This document shows positions 33,333 through 43,501 of a DNA stretch of 64,000 nucleotides, in pieces. Both the position numbers and the translations under genes were made by a program. The notes under the pieces were generated by a model. The model saw only the letters and a program-made list of their open reading frames with translations, did not search any database and was not told the origin of the DNA. Each line of letters starts with the position of its first letter. The stretch's first letter is position 1. The stretch comes from Paenibacillus rigui (GTDB lineage Bacteria > Bacillota > Bacilli > Paenibacillales > NBRC-103111): the NCBI RefSeq assembly GCF_002234615.1, contig NZ_NMQW01000037.1, positions 62,001 to 126,000 of the forward strand, written 5' to 3'.

Positions 33333-33571
33333 AGAAAAGATTAAAGCGGGTAGAAGGTCAAATTCGAGGCGTTCTAAGAATGATGGAAGAAGGGCAGGAT
33401 TGCAAGGATGTGGTAAGCCAATTATCTGCCGTAAGAAGTGCGGCGGATAAGGCTATTGCCTATATTGTCGCTGTAAATTTAGAACATTGTATTTTAGAAG
33501 AAAAAGAAGCTGGCAGAGATACGGGCAAAATGGTCCAGGAAGCGATTGATTTGCTGGTCAAGAGTCGTTAA
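33311..33571 (+). CDS. cstR: CstR-type persulfide-sensing repressor (CsoR family)
   Basis: An 86-residue helical repressor of the CsoR/FrmR family. It has Cys31 (QDCKDVV) and Cys60 (NLEHC) but not the His-x3-Cys copper ligand pair of true CsoR, which is the CstR pattern; CstR forms di- to tetrasulfide links between these two Cys when it meets reactive sulfur. AAAGGAAGA precedes the ATG. The two palindromes before the operon are the likely binding sites, making a self-contained sensor-response unit. Confidence 0.85.
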   Translation: MQYDDDVKKRLKRVEGQIRGVLRMMEEGQDCKDVVSQLSAVRSAADKAIAYIVAVNLEHCILEEKEAGRDTGKMVQEAIDLLVKSR

Positions 33572-33595
33572 TCCCTGAACAAAACAAAATCGAAC

Positions 33596-33635
33596 AAAAA
33601 AATCATTAGCGCCTATTCAAGCTAATGATTTTGTA
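33596..33635 (+). terminator. Intrinsic terminator after cstR
   Basis: Arms AAAATCATTAGC and GCTAATGATTTT with a 10-base loop; A-rich before and T-rich after, so usable from either strand. It separates the sulfur operon from the convergent epoxide hydrolase. Confidence 0.75.
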
Positions 33636-33694
33636 CATAAGTTTCAATTAATGTCGAGAATAAGGTTCAATTGTAAAGAACTACTGCTTGCTAT

Positions 33695-34921
33695 TCATCG
33701 GCGTCCACGGAAAGTTCGTCGTAAATCCTCAACCCACTTGTCCGGAATTTCCCAGGGGATGAAGTGTCCGCCATGTTCATGGACCGAGATGTTTACATGG
33801 TTATACCATGGGGCACGATCGCTATCGAGAAAATGGTGTACGCGATTTTCCGTCGGGATCCCCGGTGGATTTTCATAACCTACGAAGGTAATACCGGTCG
33901 GTGCCTCAATGACTGGCGAACGATGGTGTGAGGGTGTCCATGGGTAACGGTTGGCGTTTGCGTAGCCGCGCATCGAGGTTTCGATGGCATTGTTTACCCA
34001 GAAGATTGTTGCATGCGTAAGGATGTCGTCCTTCGAAAAAACATTCTCGACGTTCCCGTGATTGTCGCTCCACTTGACCCATCGTTCCAAAATCCATGCG
34101 AGCATGCCTGCCGGCGAGTCGCTCAATCCGTAGGCCAGTGTGCCGGGATCAAGAACGTGAACAGCAAGATGCGATGCAAAGCGACGATCAAATTTAACAA
34201 TCTCCGCTCGGATAGGCTCGGGGATGTTGTCGGGAATGGGGCGGCCTCCTGCGAAATCCCAAGCGCGATCCCCGTTAAAAAAGCTCAGTTTTTGAGCAGA
34301 CCCGATATGTATAGCATAGAGCTCGTCATGATATTTGTGTCCCAATTGACCTGTCACGAGAGCGCCTACATCGCATCCCCCTGCTGCATATTTAGTATAA
34401 CCGAGAATATCCGTCATAAGTGTATGCCAGAGATCGGCAATTTTCCAAAAGTTCATGTCCGGGTTGTTAGGTAGCGGAGCCGAGAACCCGAAGCCGGGAA
34501 GTGAAGGAACGATGACGTCAAAGGCTTCAGCGGGATCGCCCCCGAATGCGCCAGGATCTGCGAGTGGATCAATGACCTTGGACCAATGCCAGAATGTCCA
34601 AGGCCAACCATGGGACAAGATCAAGGGGATAGGATTGGGCCCCGTACCCGGTTTACGCATAAAGTGCACTGAAACTCCGTCCACATTGACTTTATAATGT
34701 TCGTAAGCGTTGATTGCTTTCTCGGCTTTGCGCCAGTCAAACTCATGAATCCAGTAACCGACAAGTTCTTCAAGGTACTTCCGGCTAACACCGTAAAACC
34801 AATCATCATTCCCTGCATCGACAGGCCATCGTGTAGATTTCAGACGAGATTGAAGATCGGCAAGTGCCTCATCCGTTACGTGAATGGGGCATGGTTCAAG
34901 AGCGAAAGGGGCTGTTGTCAT
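33695..34921 (-). CDS. Epoxide hydrolase family alpha/beta hydrolase
   Basis: A 408-residue protein of the microsomal-type epoxide hydrolase family. It has an N-terminal lid/EHN domain (about 1-110; FDWRKAEKAIN), the HGWPWTFWHW oxyanion motif, the nucleophile Asp in GGCDVGALVTGQ and the final catalytic His in HEHGGHFIPWE. It should open epoxides to diols; natural substrate unknown. GGGAGG precedes the ATG. It lies downstream of and on the same strand as a MarR gene, likely its regulator. The GC content looks higher than in the flanking sulfur operon, so transfer is possible. Confidence 0.85.
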   Translation of the reverse strand: MTTAPFALEPCPIHVTDEALADLQSRLKSTRWPVDAGNDDWFYGVSRKYLEELVGYWIHEFDWRKAEKAINAYEHYKVNVDGVSVHFMRKPGTGPNPIPLILSHGWPWTFWHWSKVIDPLADPGAFGGDPAEAFDVIVPSLPGFGFSAPLPNNPDMNFWKIADLWHTLMTDILGYTKYAAGGCDVGALVTGQLGHKYHDELYAIHIGSAQKLSFFNGDRAWDFAGGRPIPDNIPEPIRAEIVKFDRRFASHLAVHVLDPGTLAYGLSDSPAGMLAWILERWVKWSDNHGNVENVFSKDDILTHATIFWVNNAIETSMRGYANANRYPWTPSHHRSPVIEAPTGITFVGYENPPGIPTENRVHHFLDSDRAPWYNHVNISVHEHGGHFIPWEIPDKWVEDLRRTFRGRR

Positions 34922-34984
34922 TAGTGTACCTCCCTCAAAATGGATTGAACAAACAACCTGATCATGCCAGGCATGAACTTGAGA

Positions 34985-35431
34985 CTAAGAATCATTTCCC
35001 AGTTCGGCCAGATGCTTTAATGCAGGCAATGCGGCTGCGATTGCCTCCTTTTCCTCCAGGGTAAGTCCGTCAATGAAATTCGAGAGCTTCGCTATGCGAT
35101 CCAGTCGGCGCGAGTCGATAACATGGGTGCCAAGGGCGGTAATATGCACTAGAACCACTCGGCCATCATTCGGGTCTGGCCGGCGCTCGACAAGTCCGTC
35201 CCGTTCAAGTCGGGTAACCAGCTGAGTGATGGCCGACTGGGTAATTTGCTCATGGGCTGTCAGCTCAGTCAGCCTCATGGGGCTTTTACGTGTCAATGTG
35301 TGCAGGACAGACAGCGTAGTAAAGCTTAATTTTTCAATGGACGGCAGCCGGATGAGTATCCTTGTCAGGTGCTCGAGAGCTAGGGCGAAATCAGCGACAT
35401 TGAGGTCAGTAGAATGATTTATAGGCTTCAT
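34985..35431 (-). CDS. MarR family transcriptional regulator
   Basis: A 148-residue winged-helix repressor. The recognition region is LTELTAHEQITQSAITQLVTRLERDGLVERRPDPNDGR in pattern (about 50-90). ATG at 35431 is preceded by no ribosome binding site, but a consensus TATAAT ends seven bases upstream, which would put transcription start at or next to the ATG; the message may be leaderless. A TTG at 35437 would add two residues. It probably controls the epoxide hydrolase behind it. Confidence 0.85.
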   Translation of the reverse strand: MKPINHSTDLNVADFALALEHLTRILIRLPSIEKLSFTTLSVLHTLTRKSPMRLTELTAHEQITQSAITQLVTRLERDGLVERRPDPNDGRVVLVHITALGTHVIDSRRLDRIAKLSNFIDGLTLEEKEAIAAALPALKHLAELGNDS

Positions 35432-35495
35432 AGCCAAATTATATCACTAATTTATATAAGTTTCTAATGTATTTATGCATATTGAAAGGTTCATT

Positions 35496-36377
35496 CTATT
35501 TGATCCGCTCAATAAACTGATTCGCTGCACGGGAAAGAGGCATGTTGCGCATGATCATGATTCCGACTTGGGAAGGCGGAAGCTGCACATCCAATTGGAT
35601 TTCGAAAAGAGACCCGTCTTCCAGCTCTTTGGAGACGAATTCCCTGGTCACGTAAGAAATACCGAGTCCTTTTTGCGCGCATTCTATCAGAAGACCGACG
35701 CTTCCAACCTCAATCTCAGGCTTCAACTCGTAACCGTAGCCGTGAAACAATTCAGTGATGCCCATGCGTGCCCGGCTGTTGCGTGAGAACAAAATAATAG
35801 GATACTCAAGCAGCATTTCGAGCGTAATCACCTTATTTTTAAGATCTGCGTAATGCGCCCCCGCTACAAAGCAATCCTGCAATTGTATTCCCTCTCTCAC
35901 TTCAAGCTGCGGATCTGTAATTGGCATCCGAACTACACCCAGATCCACACGGCCTTCTTTTAAGTAAGAAATAATCTCTGGCGTCGTTCCATGAATCAAG
36001 GAAAGTCCTATACCGGGATACTGCTGATGAAATTCTTCCAGGAAGGGGAGTAAATAATGCTTAAACAGCGATTCGCTTCCACCGATTTTCAGCTCACCGC
36101 TATCCAAATTCTTAAGTTCTGTCATTTTCTTCTCGGCAATTGAAATTAAGATGTGGGACTTTTCAATATAGGAGTACAGAACGGCGCCTTCTTGTGTCAA
36201 GGCAACGCCTTTGGAATTCCGGTAAAACAAAGTAATGCCCAAGCTTTCTTCCAGCTGCTTAATGGCGTGACTGACGCTTGGCTGGGTCAGATACAAGGCT
36301 TTAGCCGCCTGGGATAGGCTTCCAGTTTTGGCTGCCCAATAAAACACTTTGTATAATTCATGATTGACTATAGACAC
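35496..36377 (-). CDS. LysR family transcriptional regulator
   Basis: A 293-residue LysR-type regulator with the N-terminal HTH (GSLSQAAKALYLTQPSVSHAIKQLEESLG) and a periplasmic-binding-protein-like effector domain. It is divergent from the zwf operon with about 100 bases between, so it may regulate it. The start is GTG at 36377 with AGGAG upstream. A palindrome (TATAGAC-ACG-GTCTATA, 36369-36385) covers the start codon, a possible autoregulatory site. Confidence 0.85.
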   Translation of the reverse strand: MSIVNHELYKVFYWAAKTGSLSQAAKALYLTQPSVSHAIKQLEESLGITLFYRNSKGVALTQEGAVLYSYIEKSHILISIAEKKMTELKNLDSGELKIGGSESLFKHYLLPFLEEFHQQYPGIGLSLIHGTTPEIISYLKEGRVDLGVVRMPITDPQLEVREGIQLQDCFVAGAHYADLKNKVITLEMLLEYPIILFSRNSRARMGITELFHGYGYELKPEIEVGSVGLLIECAQKGLGISYVTREFVSKELEDGSLFEIQLDVQLPPSQVGIMIMRNMPLSRAANQFIERIK

Positions 36378-36385
36378 GGTCTATA
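36369..36385. promoter_or_regulatory. Palindrome at the LysR start codon
   Basis: Perfect 7-base arms TATAGAC and GTCTATA with a 3-base centre, spanning the GTG start and its upstream edge. Position and form suit an operator for autoregulation or for the divergent zwf promoter; this is inference. Confidence 0.45.
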
Positions 36386-36475
36386 TCTCCTCTAAAATAT
36401 ATTAATTACTTGTATAGCTTTGATTTGTATTATAGTTGAACCAAGAAAAAGAAGCCAGACCGGAAGGAGAGAGAG

Positions 36476-38011
36476 ATGGAGAGAGAGATGGAGACTGTAA
36501 CTTTTGTTTTGTTTGGTGCGACAGGGGACTTGGCCAAAAGGAAGATTTACCCGGCCCTGTACAATTTGTTCCTTGAGCAAAAGCTGCCCAAATGTTTTCA
36601 TGTGATTGGTCTTGGAAGAAGAGAACTGTCTGATGAAGTATTTCAAGCCGGTGTTGAGCAATCCGTGACCCAGTTCTCCAGAAGGAAAGCGAATGACCCC
36701 GTATCACTGAAAAGCTTCGTCCATGCATTCCGTTATCAAGCGCTGGATATTGGTCGCAAAGAGGATTATACAAAGCTTCTGCAGCGGATTGAGCAGAGAG
36801 AGAGAGAACTGAACCTCACACCGAACCGGATGTTTTATTTATCCGTTGGTCCCGAATTTTTTGCAGCCATTGCTACGAATATCAAAGAAAGCGGTCTTGG
36901 TTCGGCGGCTGGCTGGAAGCGGCTTTTGATCGAGAAGCCATTTGGCCACGATTTGCAATCTGCCAGGGAATTGAATCGGCAGCTGAGCGAAGCTTTTTCG
37001 GAGCAAGAGATTTTTCGAATCGATCACTATCTCGGGAAGCCTATGGTGCAAAAGCTAGGGGCATTGCAGCAAAATAATCCGGTATTGGATGCTTTATGGA
37101 CGAACCGCTATATTGCCAACGTGCAGATCACGGCCAACGAAACCGTCGGTGTTGAAGAGAGAGCCGGTTATTATGATCGGGCAGGCGCCGTAAGGGACAT
37201 GTTCCAAAACCATATGCTGCAATTGCTGATGATGGTAGCCATTCACCTTCCAAAGAACAGTACTCCTGAAGAGGTGCGGCTCAAGAAGAAGAAGGTCATG
37301 GAAGATCTTGTGCCATTGCATAAACAGGATATAGCAAGCCATGTGATTCGCGGCCAGTACGCAGCAGGGACCATCCAGGGAAAGTCGGTGCCGGGTTATA
37401 CTTCCGAACCGAATATCTCTGAAGCGTCGTTGAATGATACATTTATTGCTGCAAAACTGCAGATCGATGCGCCTTTTTGGAGAGGGGTTCCTTTCTATAT
37501 CCGAACAGGAAAAAGATTAAAGGAAAAATCGACTCGTATCGTGGTTGAGTTCAAAGAACCGTTAAAGCAGCAAGCCTCCGCTCAAGAGGAGAAGCCGATG
37601 CCGAATCTTCTCGTATTTGAAATGAGCCCTCATGAGGGCATAACATTGCAGCTAAATACTAGAGATCCGCAGCATCAGGGAGCGTTTAAACCGATTCATA
37701 TCGATTTTCATTCAAATCATCAGGATTTGCCTGAGGCTTATGAAAATTTGCTGTATGACGCTTTGCTGGGTAAACCTACGTTCTTTGCTCATTGGGACGA
37801 GGTTGAGTTATCGTGGCAATGGGTTGAACCCATTCTGCAAGCATTTGGCGATCAGCTTGTTCCGCTGCATCCTTATCCGGCCGGCACCTACGGCCCCGCC
37901 GAGTCCGACGCGCTATTGGCAAAGGACGGTTATCATTGGTGGTTCGATTCGGAATGCAGTTCGGAAATACAATTAAAAGGAGAACAATATGCCTATCACT
38001 CAAACCATTGA
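36476..38011 (+). CDS. zwf: Glucose-6-phosphate 1-dehydrogenase
   Basis: A 511-residue G6PDH, the entry to the oxidative pentose phosphate pathway, forming 6-phosphogluconolactone and NADPH. Visible are the NADP loop [17 protein letters not shown] (about 12-28), [10 protein letters not shown], the active-site [12 protein letters not shown] (about 182-193) and [25 protein letters not shown] precedes the ATG at 36476; a second ATG four codons on, in a repeated GAGAGAGATG sequence, is an alternative. First gene of a four-gene pentose phosphate operon. No 6-phosphogluconolactonase is in the operon. Confidence 0.96.
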   Translation: MEREMETVTFVLFGATGDLAKRKIYPALYNLFLEQKLPKCFHVIGLGRRELSDEVFQAGVEQSVTQFSRRKANDPVSLKSFVHAFRYQALDIGRKEDYTKLLQRIEQRERELNLTPNRMFYLSVGPEFFAAIATNIKESGLGSAAGWKRLLIEKPFGHDLQSARELNRQLSEAFSEQEIFRIDHYLGKPMVQKLGALQQNNPVLDALWTNRYIANVQITANETVGVEERAGYYDRAGAVRDMFQNHMLQLLMMVAIHLPKNSTPEEVRLKKKKVMEDLVPLHKQDIASHVIRGQYAAGTIQGKSVPGYTSEPNISEASLNDTFIAAKLQIDAPFWRGVPFYIRTGKRLKEKSTRIVVEFKEPLKQQASAQEEKPMPNLLVFEMSPHEGITLQLNTRDPQHQGAFKPIHIDFHSNHQDLPEAYENLLYDALLGKPTFFAHWDEVELSWQWVEPILQAFGDQLVPLHPYPAGTYGPAESDALLAKDGYHWWFDSECSSEIQLKGEQYAYHSNH

Positions 38012-39986
38012 TCAATTAGCGATTGACACCATTCGGACGTTGTCCATTGACGCAATCAACAGCGCGAATTCAGGCCATCCCGGCCTGCCTATGGGGGCCG
38101 CACCGATGGCCTATGCCTTGTGGGGCAAGCTGTTAAACCATAATCCAGGCAACGCCAAATGGTTCAATCGCGACCGTTTTGTCCTTTCTGCAGGCCACGG
38201 GTCCGCACTGCTGTACAGCCTGCTGCATTTGTCCGGATATCGAGTGTCGATTGAGGATTTGAAACAGTTCCGCAAGCTGAACAGCTTAACCCCGGGACAC
38301 CCTGAATTTGGCCACACGGATGGGGTAGAGGCAACGACAGGGCCATTAGGTCAAGGAATTGCGATGGCTGTCGGCATGGCGATGGCGGAAGCGCATCTGG
38401 CTTCCAAATTTAATCGGAACGATTTCCCGGTTGTCGACCATTACACGTATGCGCTTGTGGGTGACGGCTGCTTAATGGAAGGCATCTCTTATGAGGCCAT
38501 GTCGATGGCCGGCCATATGAAGCTGGGTAAGCTTATCGTTTTGTATGATTCCAACGATATTTCTTTGGATGGCAGCTTGAATCTTTCGTTTGGGGAAAAC
38601 ATACAAAAGAGGGCGGAATCGGCCCATTGGGAATATTTGCGGGTGGAGGACGGTAACGACATTTCGCAAATCGTGAAAGCGATCGAAGCGGCAAAGCATA
38701 ATACCGAGCAGCCGACCCTGATCGAAATACGGACGATTATCGGCTATGGAAGCAAGGTGGCGGGAACGAACAAGGCACATGGTAATCCGCTCGGGAAGGA
38801 AGAAGCGAAGGCGACGAAAGAAGCTTACGGCTGGAATTACGAGGACGAGTTTACCGTGCCGGAAGCAGTGAAAGCACACTTTGAACAGCTTAAACAGAAG
38901 GGCAAGGCCAAGGAAGAGGAATGGAACCAATTAATGGCTGCTTATGCTGCCCAACATCCTGAGCTTGGCAAGGAGCTGGCTCAAGTGGTTGACGGCTCCG
39001 TGACGATTGAGGCCGCCGATATCCTTACCTTTGATCCATCCAAGTCGGTGTCTACCCGTGTAGCCAGCGGTCAGGCGATTAATCATTTCATTCAAACAGT
39101 ACCTTCCATCTTCGGAGGCAGCGCAGACTTGTCCCATTCGACGATGACGAACATCGGCGGCGATGACGTGTTCGCAGTTGGTTCCTATTCGGGACGCAAC
39201 GTATACTTTGGTGTCCGTGAGCATGCGATGGGTGCGGCCGGAAACGGTATGGCACTGCATGGCGGCGTGAAGCCGTTCGTCAGCACCTTCTTCGTATTCA
39301 GCGACTACTTGCGTCCGGCCATTCGTCTAGCCGCATTGCAAAAGCTGCCTGTGATCTATGTGTTCACACACGACTCTATTGCCGTCGGGGAAGACGGACC
39401 GACTCATGAGCCGGTAGAGCATCTTGCTGCGCTTCGCACCATCCCGGGACTGACCGTCATCCGTCCAACCGACGCGAACGAAACGGCAAACGCTTGGGCG
39501 TATGCCTTGCAGCAAAAGCAGGGGCCTGTGGCACTTGTGCTTAGCCGCCAAAACCTGCCTGTATTCGAGGAAACCAAGGGACAGGTTGAAGGGGTTAGCA
39601 AGGGGGCTTATATCCTGACAGAAACAAATCAGCAACCGGATGTTATTCTGATCGCGACCGGCTCTGAGGTATCTCTTGCCGTTGGGGCCAAAGAGGAACT
39701 GGAGAAGGACAGCATCTCCGTACGTGTCGTTGCTATGCCGAGCCGCGAGCTGTTCGACGGCCAATCCGAGGCGTACAAAGAAACCATTTTACCGAGATCA
39801 GTCACGAAGCGTTTAGCCATTGAAGCCGGTATTTCGTTAGGCTGGGATCGGTACACCGGTCCAGACGGCATAGTGTTGTCCATCGATACGTTCGGTGCTT
39901 CAGGTCCGGGCAATGAGGTTATGGAATATTTCGGATTTTCCGTCAACAATGTAGTTCAATTAACGAAAAAACTAATGAGCAAATAA
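37989..39986 (+). CDS. tkt: Transketolase
   Basis: A 665-residue thiamine-diphosphate transketolase. Key segments: [39 protein letters not shown] (ThDP/metal motif), [14 protein letters not shown], and [29 protein letters not shown] in pattern. Acts in the cytosol to move two-carbon units between sugar phosphates. AAGGAGAAC precedes the ATG, and the start lies inside the last codons of zwf (23-base overlap), so translation is coupled. Confidence 0.97.
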   Translation: MPITQTIDQLAIDTIRTLSIDAINSANSGHPGLPMGAAPMAYALWGKLLNHNPGNAKWFNRDRFVLSAGHGSALLYSLLHLSGYRVSIEDLKQFRKLNSLTPGHPEFGHTDGVEATTGPLGQGIAMAVGMAMAEAHLASKFNRNDFPVVDHYTYALVGDGCLMEGISYEAMSMAGHMKLGKLIVLYDSNDISLDGSLNLSFGENIQKRAESAHWEYLRVEDGNDISQIVKAIEAAKHNTEQPTLIEIRTIIGYGSKVAGTNKAHGNPLGKEEAKATKEAYGWNYEDEFTVPEAVKAHFEQLKQKGKAKEEEWNQLMAAYAAQHPELGKELAQVVDGSVTIEAADILTFDPSKSVSTRVASGQAINHFIQTVPSIFGGSADLSHSTMTNIGGDDVFAVGSYSGRNVYFGVREHAMGAAGNGMALHGGVKPFVSTFFVFSDYLRPAIRLAALQKLPVIYVFTHDSIAVGEDGPTHEPVEHLAALRTIPGLTVIRPTDANETANAWAYALQQKQGPVALVLSRQNLPVFEETKGQVEGVSKGAYILTETNQQPDVILIATGSEVSLAVGAKEELEKDSISVRVVAMPSRELFDGQSEAYKETILPRSVTKRLAIEAGISLGWDRYTGPDGIVLSIDTFGASGPGNEVMEYFGFSVNNVVQLTKKLMSK

Positions 39987-40004
39987 AAATTGGAGGAATG
40001 AACA

Positions 40005-40673
40005 ATGAAATTTTTTATCGATACTGCGAACCTTGTGGATATTAAGAAAGCGTACAAAGTCGGCATTTTGTCTGGGGTTACGACCAATCCTTCCCTTGTT
40101 GCCAAAGAAGGCGTCAAGTTCGAAGACCGGATTGCTGAAATTTTGCAGGCTGTCCCTGAAGTTGAATCCGTATCGGCTGAGGTAACTCCTGATGCCTTAA
40201 CTGCAGAAGAGATGATTGCGCAGGCCGATGAGCTGATCAAGATTAACGGTTGGGATAAGAATATTACGATTAAGCTCCCAATGACTTTGGATGGTCTTGA
40301 AGCATGCCGTTATTTGACGAAAAAAGGCGTTAAAACGAACGTGACGTTGATCTTTACCGTGAACCAGGCCTTGCTTGCGGCACGTGCAGGGGCAACTTAT
40401 GTATCACCATTCCTTGGACGCCTGGACGATATTTCCGAAGACGGCGTTCTGCTTGTGACGAAAATTGCCGAATTGTTCCGTATTCATAACCTGGATGCAC
40501 AAATTATCGCCGCATCCGTACGTCATCCGGATCACGTGACACGTGTAGCGATGGCAGGAGCACATATTGCTACTGTGCCGTTTCAGGTAATTGAACAATT
40601 GGCGAAGCATCCATTGACCGATCAAGGGATGGAGAAATTCGCCGCGGATTGGAAGAAGTCGGTACAACAATAA
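40005..40673 (+). CDS. tal: Transaldolase (fructose-6-phosphate aldolase/TAL type)
   Basis: A 222-residue small transaldolase of the MipB/TalC type. It has the start [29 protein letters not shown], the Schiff-base Lys in [14 protein letters not shown] and [10 protein letters not shown]. Links the pentose phosphate pathway to glycolysis. TTGGAGGAATG precedes the ATG; 18 bases after tkt. Confidence 0.95.
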   Translation: MKFFIDTANLVDIKKAYKVGILSGVTTNPSLVAKEGVKFEDRIAEILQAVPEVESVSAEVTPDALTAEEMIAQADELIKINGWDKNITIKLPMTLDGLEACRYLTKKGVKTNVTLIFTVNQALLAARAGATYVSPFLGRLDDISEDGVLLVTKIAELFRIHNLDAQIIAASVRHPDHVTRVAMAGAHIATVPFQVIEQLAKHPLTDQGMEKFAADWKKSVQQ

Positions 40674-40734
40674 GTCCATTTTTTTACTTTGATCGTTTTT
40701 GAAATAGCATCATGTATTGTTTGGAGGTATTAGC

Positions 40735-42153
40735 ATGCAGAAGCAGCAAATAGGCGTAGTGGGATTAGCCGTGATGGGTAAAAACCTTGCATTGAATATG
40801 GAGAGTAAAGGCTTCTCCGTGTCAATCTACAATCGTTCATCTGAAAAAACGAATGAGCTTTTGGCTGAAGCACAAGGTAAAAATTTCGTAGGTACGTTCA
40901 CTGTCGAGGAATTTGTTCAGTCCTTGGAAACACCTCGCAAAATATTAATTATGGTTAAAGCCGGGCAGCCGACCGACGATACCATTAATCAGCTTGTGCC
41001 TTACCTGAGCCAAGGGGATATTCTCATAGACGGTGGAAATGCTTATTTCCCTGATACGCAAAGAAGAAATAAAGAACTGCAAGCCAAAGGCTTCCGTTTT
41101 ATCGGCGCCGGCGTGTCGGGCGGGGAAGAGGGCGCGTTACACGGGCCTGCGATTATGCCGGGCGGACAAAGGGATGCATATGAGCTCGTGGAGCCTATCT
41201 TGACAGCGATCTCCGCTAAGGTGAATGGCGATCCTTGCTCGACCTACATTGGAGAAGACGGTGCAGGTCATTACGTCAAAATGGTTCATAATGGAATCGA
41301 ATACGGCGATATGCAGCTCATCGGAGAAGCGTACCACTTGTTGAAGGAGGTACTGAATTTAAGCACGGGTCAATTACATGAGATTTTCACGGAATGGAAT
41401 CATGGTGAGCTGGACAGCTATTTGATTGAAATTACAGCGGACATCTTCTCGAAAATAGACCCGGATACGGGGAAACCGATGGTCGATGTCATTCTGGATT
41501 CGGCTGGACAAAAAGGAACGGGAAAATGGACGAGTCAGAGTGCTTTGGATCTAGGCGTTCCGTTGTCCATCATTACGGAATCCGTGTTTGCGCGGTTTAT
41601 ATCCGCCATGAAAGAAGAACGCATTGCGGCAAGCAAGCGTCTTAACGGTCCTGCAGTTTCCAGCTATGACGGGGATCCGCAGCACTTTATCGAAGCGGTT
41701 CGTCAAGCTTTGTTTGCAAGTAAAATAGCCTCCTACGCGCAAGGCTTTGCCCAAATGAGAGCCGCTTCAGACGAGTACAAGTGGAATTTGAATTACGGCG
41801 GTATTTCCATGATTTTCCGCGGGGGCTGCATTATCCGTGCGCGTTTTTTACAAAATATTAAAGATGCCTACGATCGTGACCCGGATTTGAAAAATTTGTT
41901 CTTGGACGAATATTTCAAGAAGATCGTTGAAGACTACCAGACAGCCTGGAGACAAGTCATATCCATTGCTGTGACCAGAGGAATTCCGGTTCCTGCTTTT
42001 TCTTCGGCATTGGCATATTATGACAGCTATCGCTCAGCACGTCTTCCGGCCAATTTGCTGCAAGCCCAAAGGGATTATTTTGGAGCCCATACTTTCGAGC
42101 GTCTGGATCAGAAGGGAAGCTTTCATTATCAATGGATGGGAACGAAAGAATAA
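40735..42153 (+). CDS. gnd: 6-phosphogluconate dehydrogenase, decarboxylating
   Basis: A 472-residue enzyme converting 6-phosphogluconate to ribulose 5-phosphate, CO2 and NADPH. The NADP loop [15 protein letters not shown], the substrate motif [11 protein letters not shown], the catalytic [17 protein letters not shown] and the C-terminal RDYFGAHTF with His are all present. The ATG at 40735 follows GGAGG by 9 bases; the frame is open to 40717 but without a site. Last gene of the operon, closed by a strong hairpin. Confidence 0.97.
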   Translation: MQKQQIGVVGLAVMGKNLALNMESKGFSVSIYNRSSEKTNELLAEAQGKNFVGTFTVEEFVQSLETPRKILIMVKAGQPTDDTINQLVPYLSQGDILIDGGNAYFPDTQRRNKELQAKGFRFIGAGVSGGEEGALHGPAIMPGGQRDAYELVEPILTAISAKVNGDPCSTYIGEDGAGHYVKMVHNGIEYGDMQLIGEAYHLLKEVLNLSTGQLHEIFTEWNHGELDSYLIEITADIFSKIDPDTGKPMVDVILDSAGQKGTGKWTSQSALDLGVPLSIITESVFARFISAMKEERIAASKRLNGPAVSSYDGDPQHFIEAVRQALFASKIASYAQGFAQMRAASDEYKWNLNYGGISMIFRGGCIIRARFLQNIKDAYDRDPDLKNLFLDEYFKKIVEDYQTAWRQVISIAVTRGIPVPAFSSALAYYDSYRSARLPANLLQAQRDYFGAHTFERLDQKGSFHYQWMGTKE

Positions 42154-42210
42154 GGCTGAGCTCCTGCATTGATCATTGACGTTGGGGAGCACACATCAAC
42201 TTTACTTAAC

Positions 42211-42258
42211 GGATCAAGCTTGGTTGCCATCAGGTGACACAAGCTTGATCCGTTTATT
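42211..42258 (+). terminator. Terminator of the pentose phosphate operon
   Basis: Perfect 12-base arms GGATCAAGCTTG and CAAGCTTGATCC with a 17-base loop, followed by GTTTATTGTTTT. Confidence 0.75.
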
Positions 42259-42368
42259 GTTTTGCGACAATTGCAAATCAATCCATTTTGTGTATCATTA
42301 GGCATGATCTATGTTCAAATTACAGGTTCAGGAAGATAGGGAAGTGTTAGGACAAAGGAGGGGTTGAC

Positions 42369-43271
42369 ATGACTTTACAGCAATTAAAGTATGTCATCGA
42401 GGTCGCTAATTGTGGTTCTATCAATGAAGCGGCCAAAAAGCTGTTTATTACTCAACCTAGTCTTTCCAATGCAATCAGAGATTTGGAAGAAAAAATGCAG
42501 CTTTCGATATTCGATAGGTCAAATAAAGGCATAACACTTTCCAAAGCGGGTGTAGAGTTTCTTAGCTATGCACGACAAGTTGTTGAGCAGGCGGAACTGC
42601 TGGAAAGCCGGTACCTTAACGCCAAGCCTTCACCGCAGCATTTTTCAGTATCCACGCAGCATTATGCCTTTGCGGTGAATGCCTTTGTCAGTCTGGTACA
42701 AGAGTATGGACAGGATGAATATGAGATGGCTTTACGTGAGACGAAGACATACGAAATTATTGAAGACGTCAAAAACATGCGAAGCGAAATAGGCATTTTA
42801 TATTTGAATGAGTTTAATGAAAAAGTGATCAACAAAATGCTCAAGGCGGCAAATCTACAATTTACCAGTTTATTTACAGCGAAGCCGCATATTTTTATTA
42901 GTATCAACAACCCTTTGGCTAATCATTCCAGTGTGACCATCGAGCAGCTGCAGCAGTATCCTTACTTATCGTTTGATCAGGGGGAATATAATTCATTTCA
43001 TTTTTCGGAAGAAATATTAAGTACATTGTCTCATCATAAAAGTATTCGTGTGAATGACCGGGCTACATTGTTTAATCTGTTAATCGGGTTGAACGGGTAT
43101 ACGATTTCAACAGGTGTATTAAGCGCAGATTTGAATGGCAACGAAATCATTCCTGTGCCTTTGGAGTGTGAGGAATCGATTCATGTCGGGTGGATTTCTC
43201 TGAAAAATACGGTGTTAACCAAGCTGGGGGCAGCTTATGTTGAAGCCCTGAAAAAAGCAATTGAAACATAA
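42369..43271 (+). CDS. LysR family transcriptional regulator
   Basis: A 300-residue LysR-type regulator with HTH segment GSINEAAKKLFITQPSLSNAIRDLEEKM and an effector-binding domain. AGGAGGGG lies just before the ATG. It is 230 bases upstream of metE on the same strand, separated by its own terminator, so control of metE (as MetR/CysL-type regulators do) is plausible but not shown. Confidence 0.85.
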   Translation: MTLQQLKYVIEVANCGSINEAAKKLFITQPSLSNAIRDLEEKMQLSIFDRSNKGITLSKAGVEFLSYARQVVEQAELLESRYLNAKPSPQHFSVSTQHYAFAVNAFVSLVQEYGQDEYEMALRETKTYEIIEDVKNMRSEIGILYLNEFNEKVINKMLKAANLQFTSLFTAKPHIFISINNPLANHSSVTIEQLQQYPYLSFDQGEYNSFHFSEEILSTLSHHKSIRVNDRATLFNLLIGLNGYTISTGVLSADLNGNEIIPVPLECEESIHVGWISLKNTVLTKLGAAYVEALKKAIET

Positions 43272-43305
43272 GCAATTTTTAAAGTTATATCATTTTAAAC
43301 CAAAT

Positions 43306-43350
43306 GGTGACGATCTCTCGGAAATATTATGGGAATCGTCACCTTTTTTT
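43306..43350 (+). terminator. Intrinsic terminator after the LysR gene
   Basis: Arms GGTGACGAT and ATCGTCACC followed by T7. Confidence 0.8.
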
Positions 43351-43501
43351 GCAGCCAGCGCTTGAGGCCTATTCTCCGCTTTAATTACACGATGCCCAAG
43401 CAGTTATAGCTACAAACTATGACTGGATATAATTATATCGAAGTACATGTAATAAGTGATTCTATGTTAACTTTTGTGTAACAAAAAGTAGAGGAGTTAA
43501 C

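Noticed and set aside
33311-33571. Copper-sensing CsoR
   Set aside because: The His-x3-Cys ligand pair is missing; the two Cys at 31 and 60 and the sulfur-gene context fit CstR.
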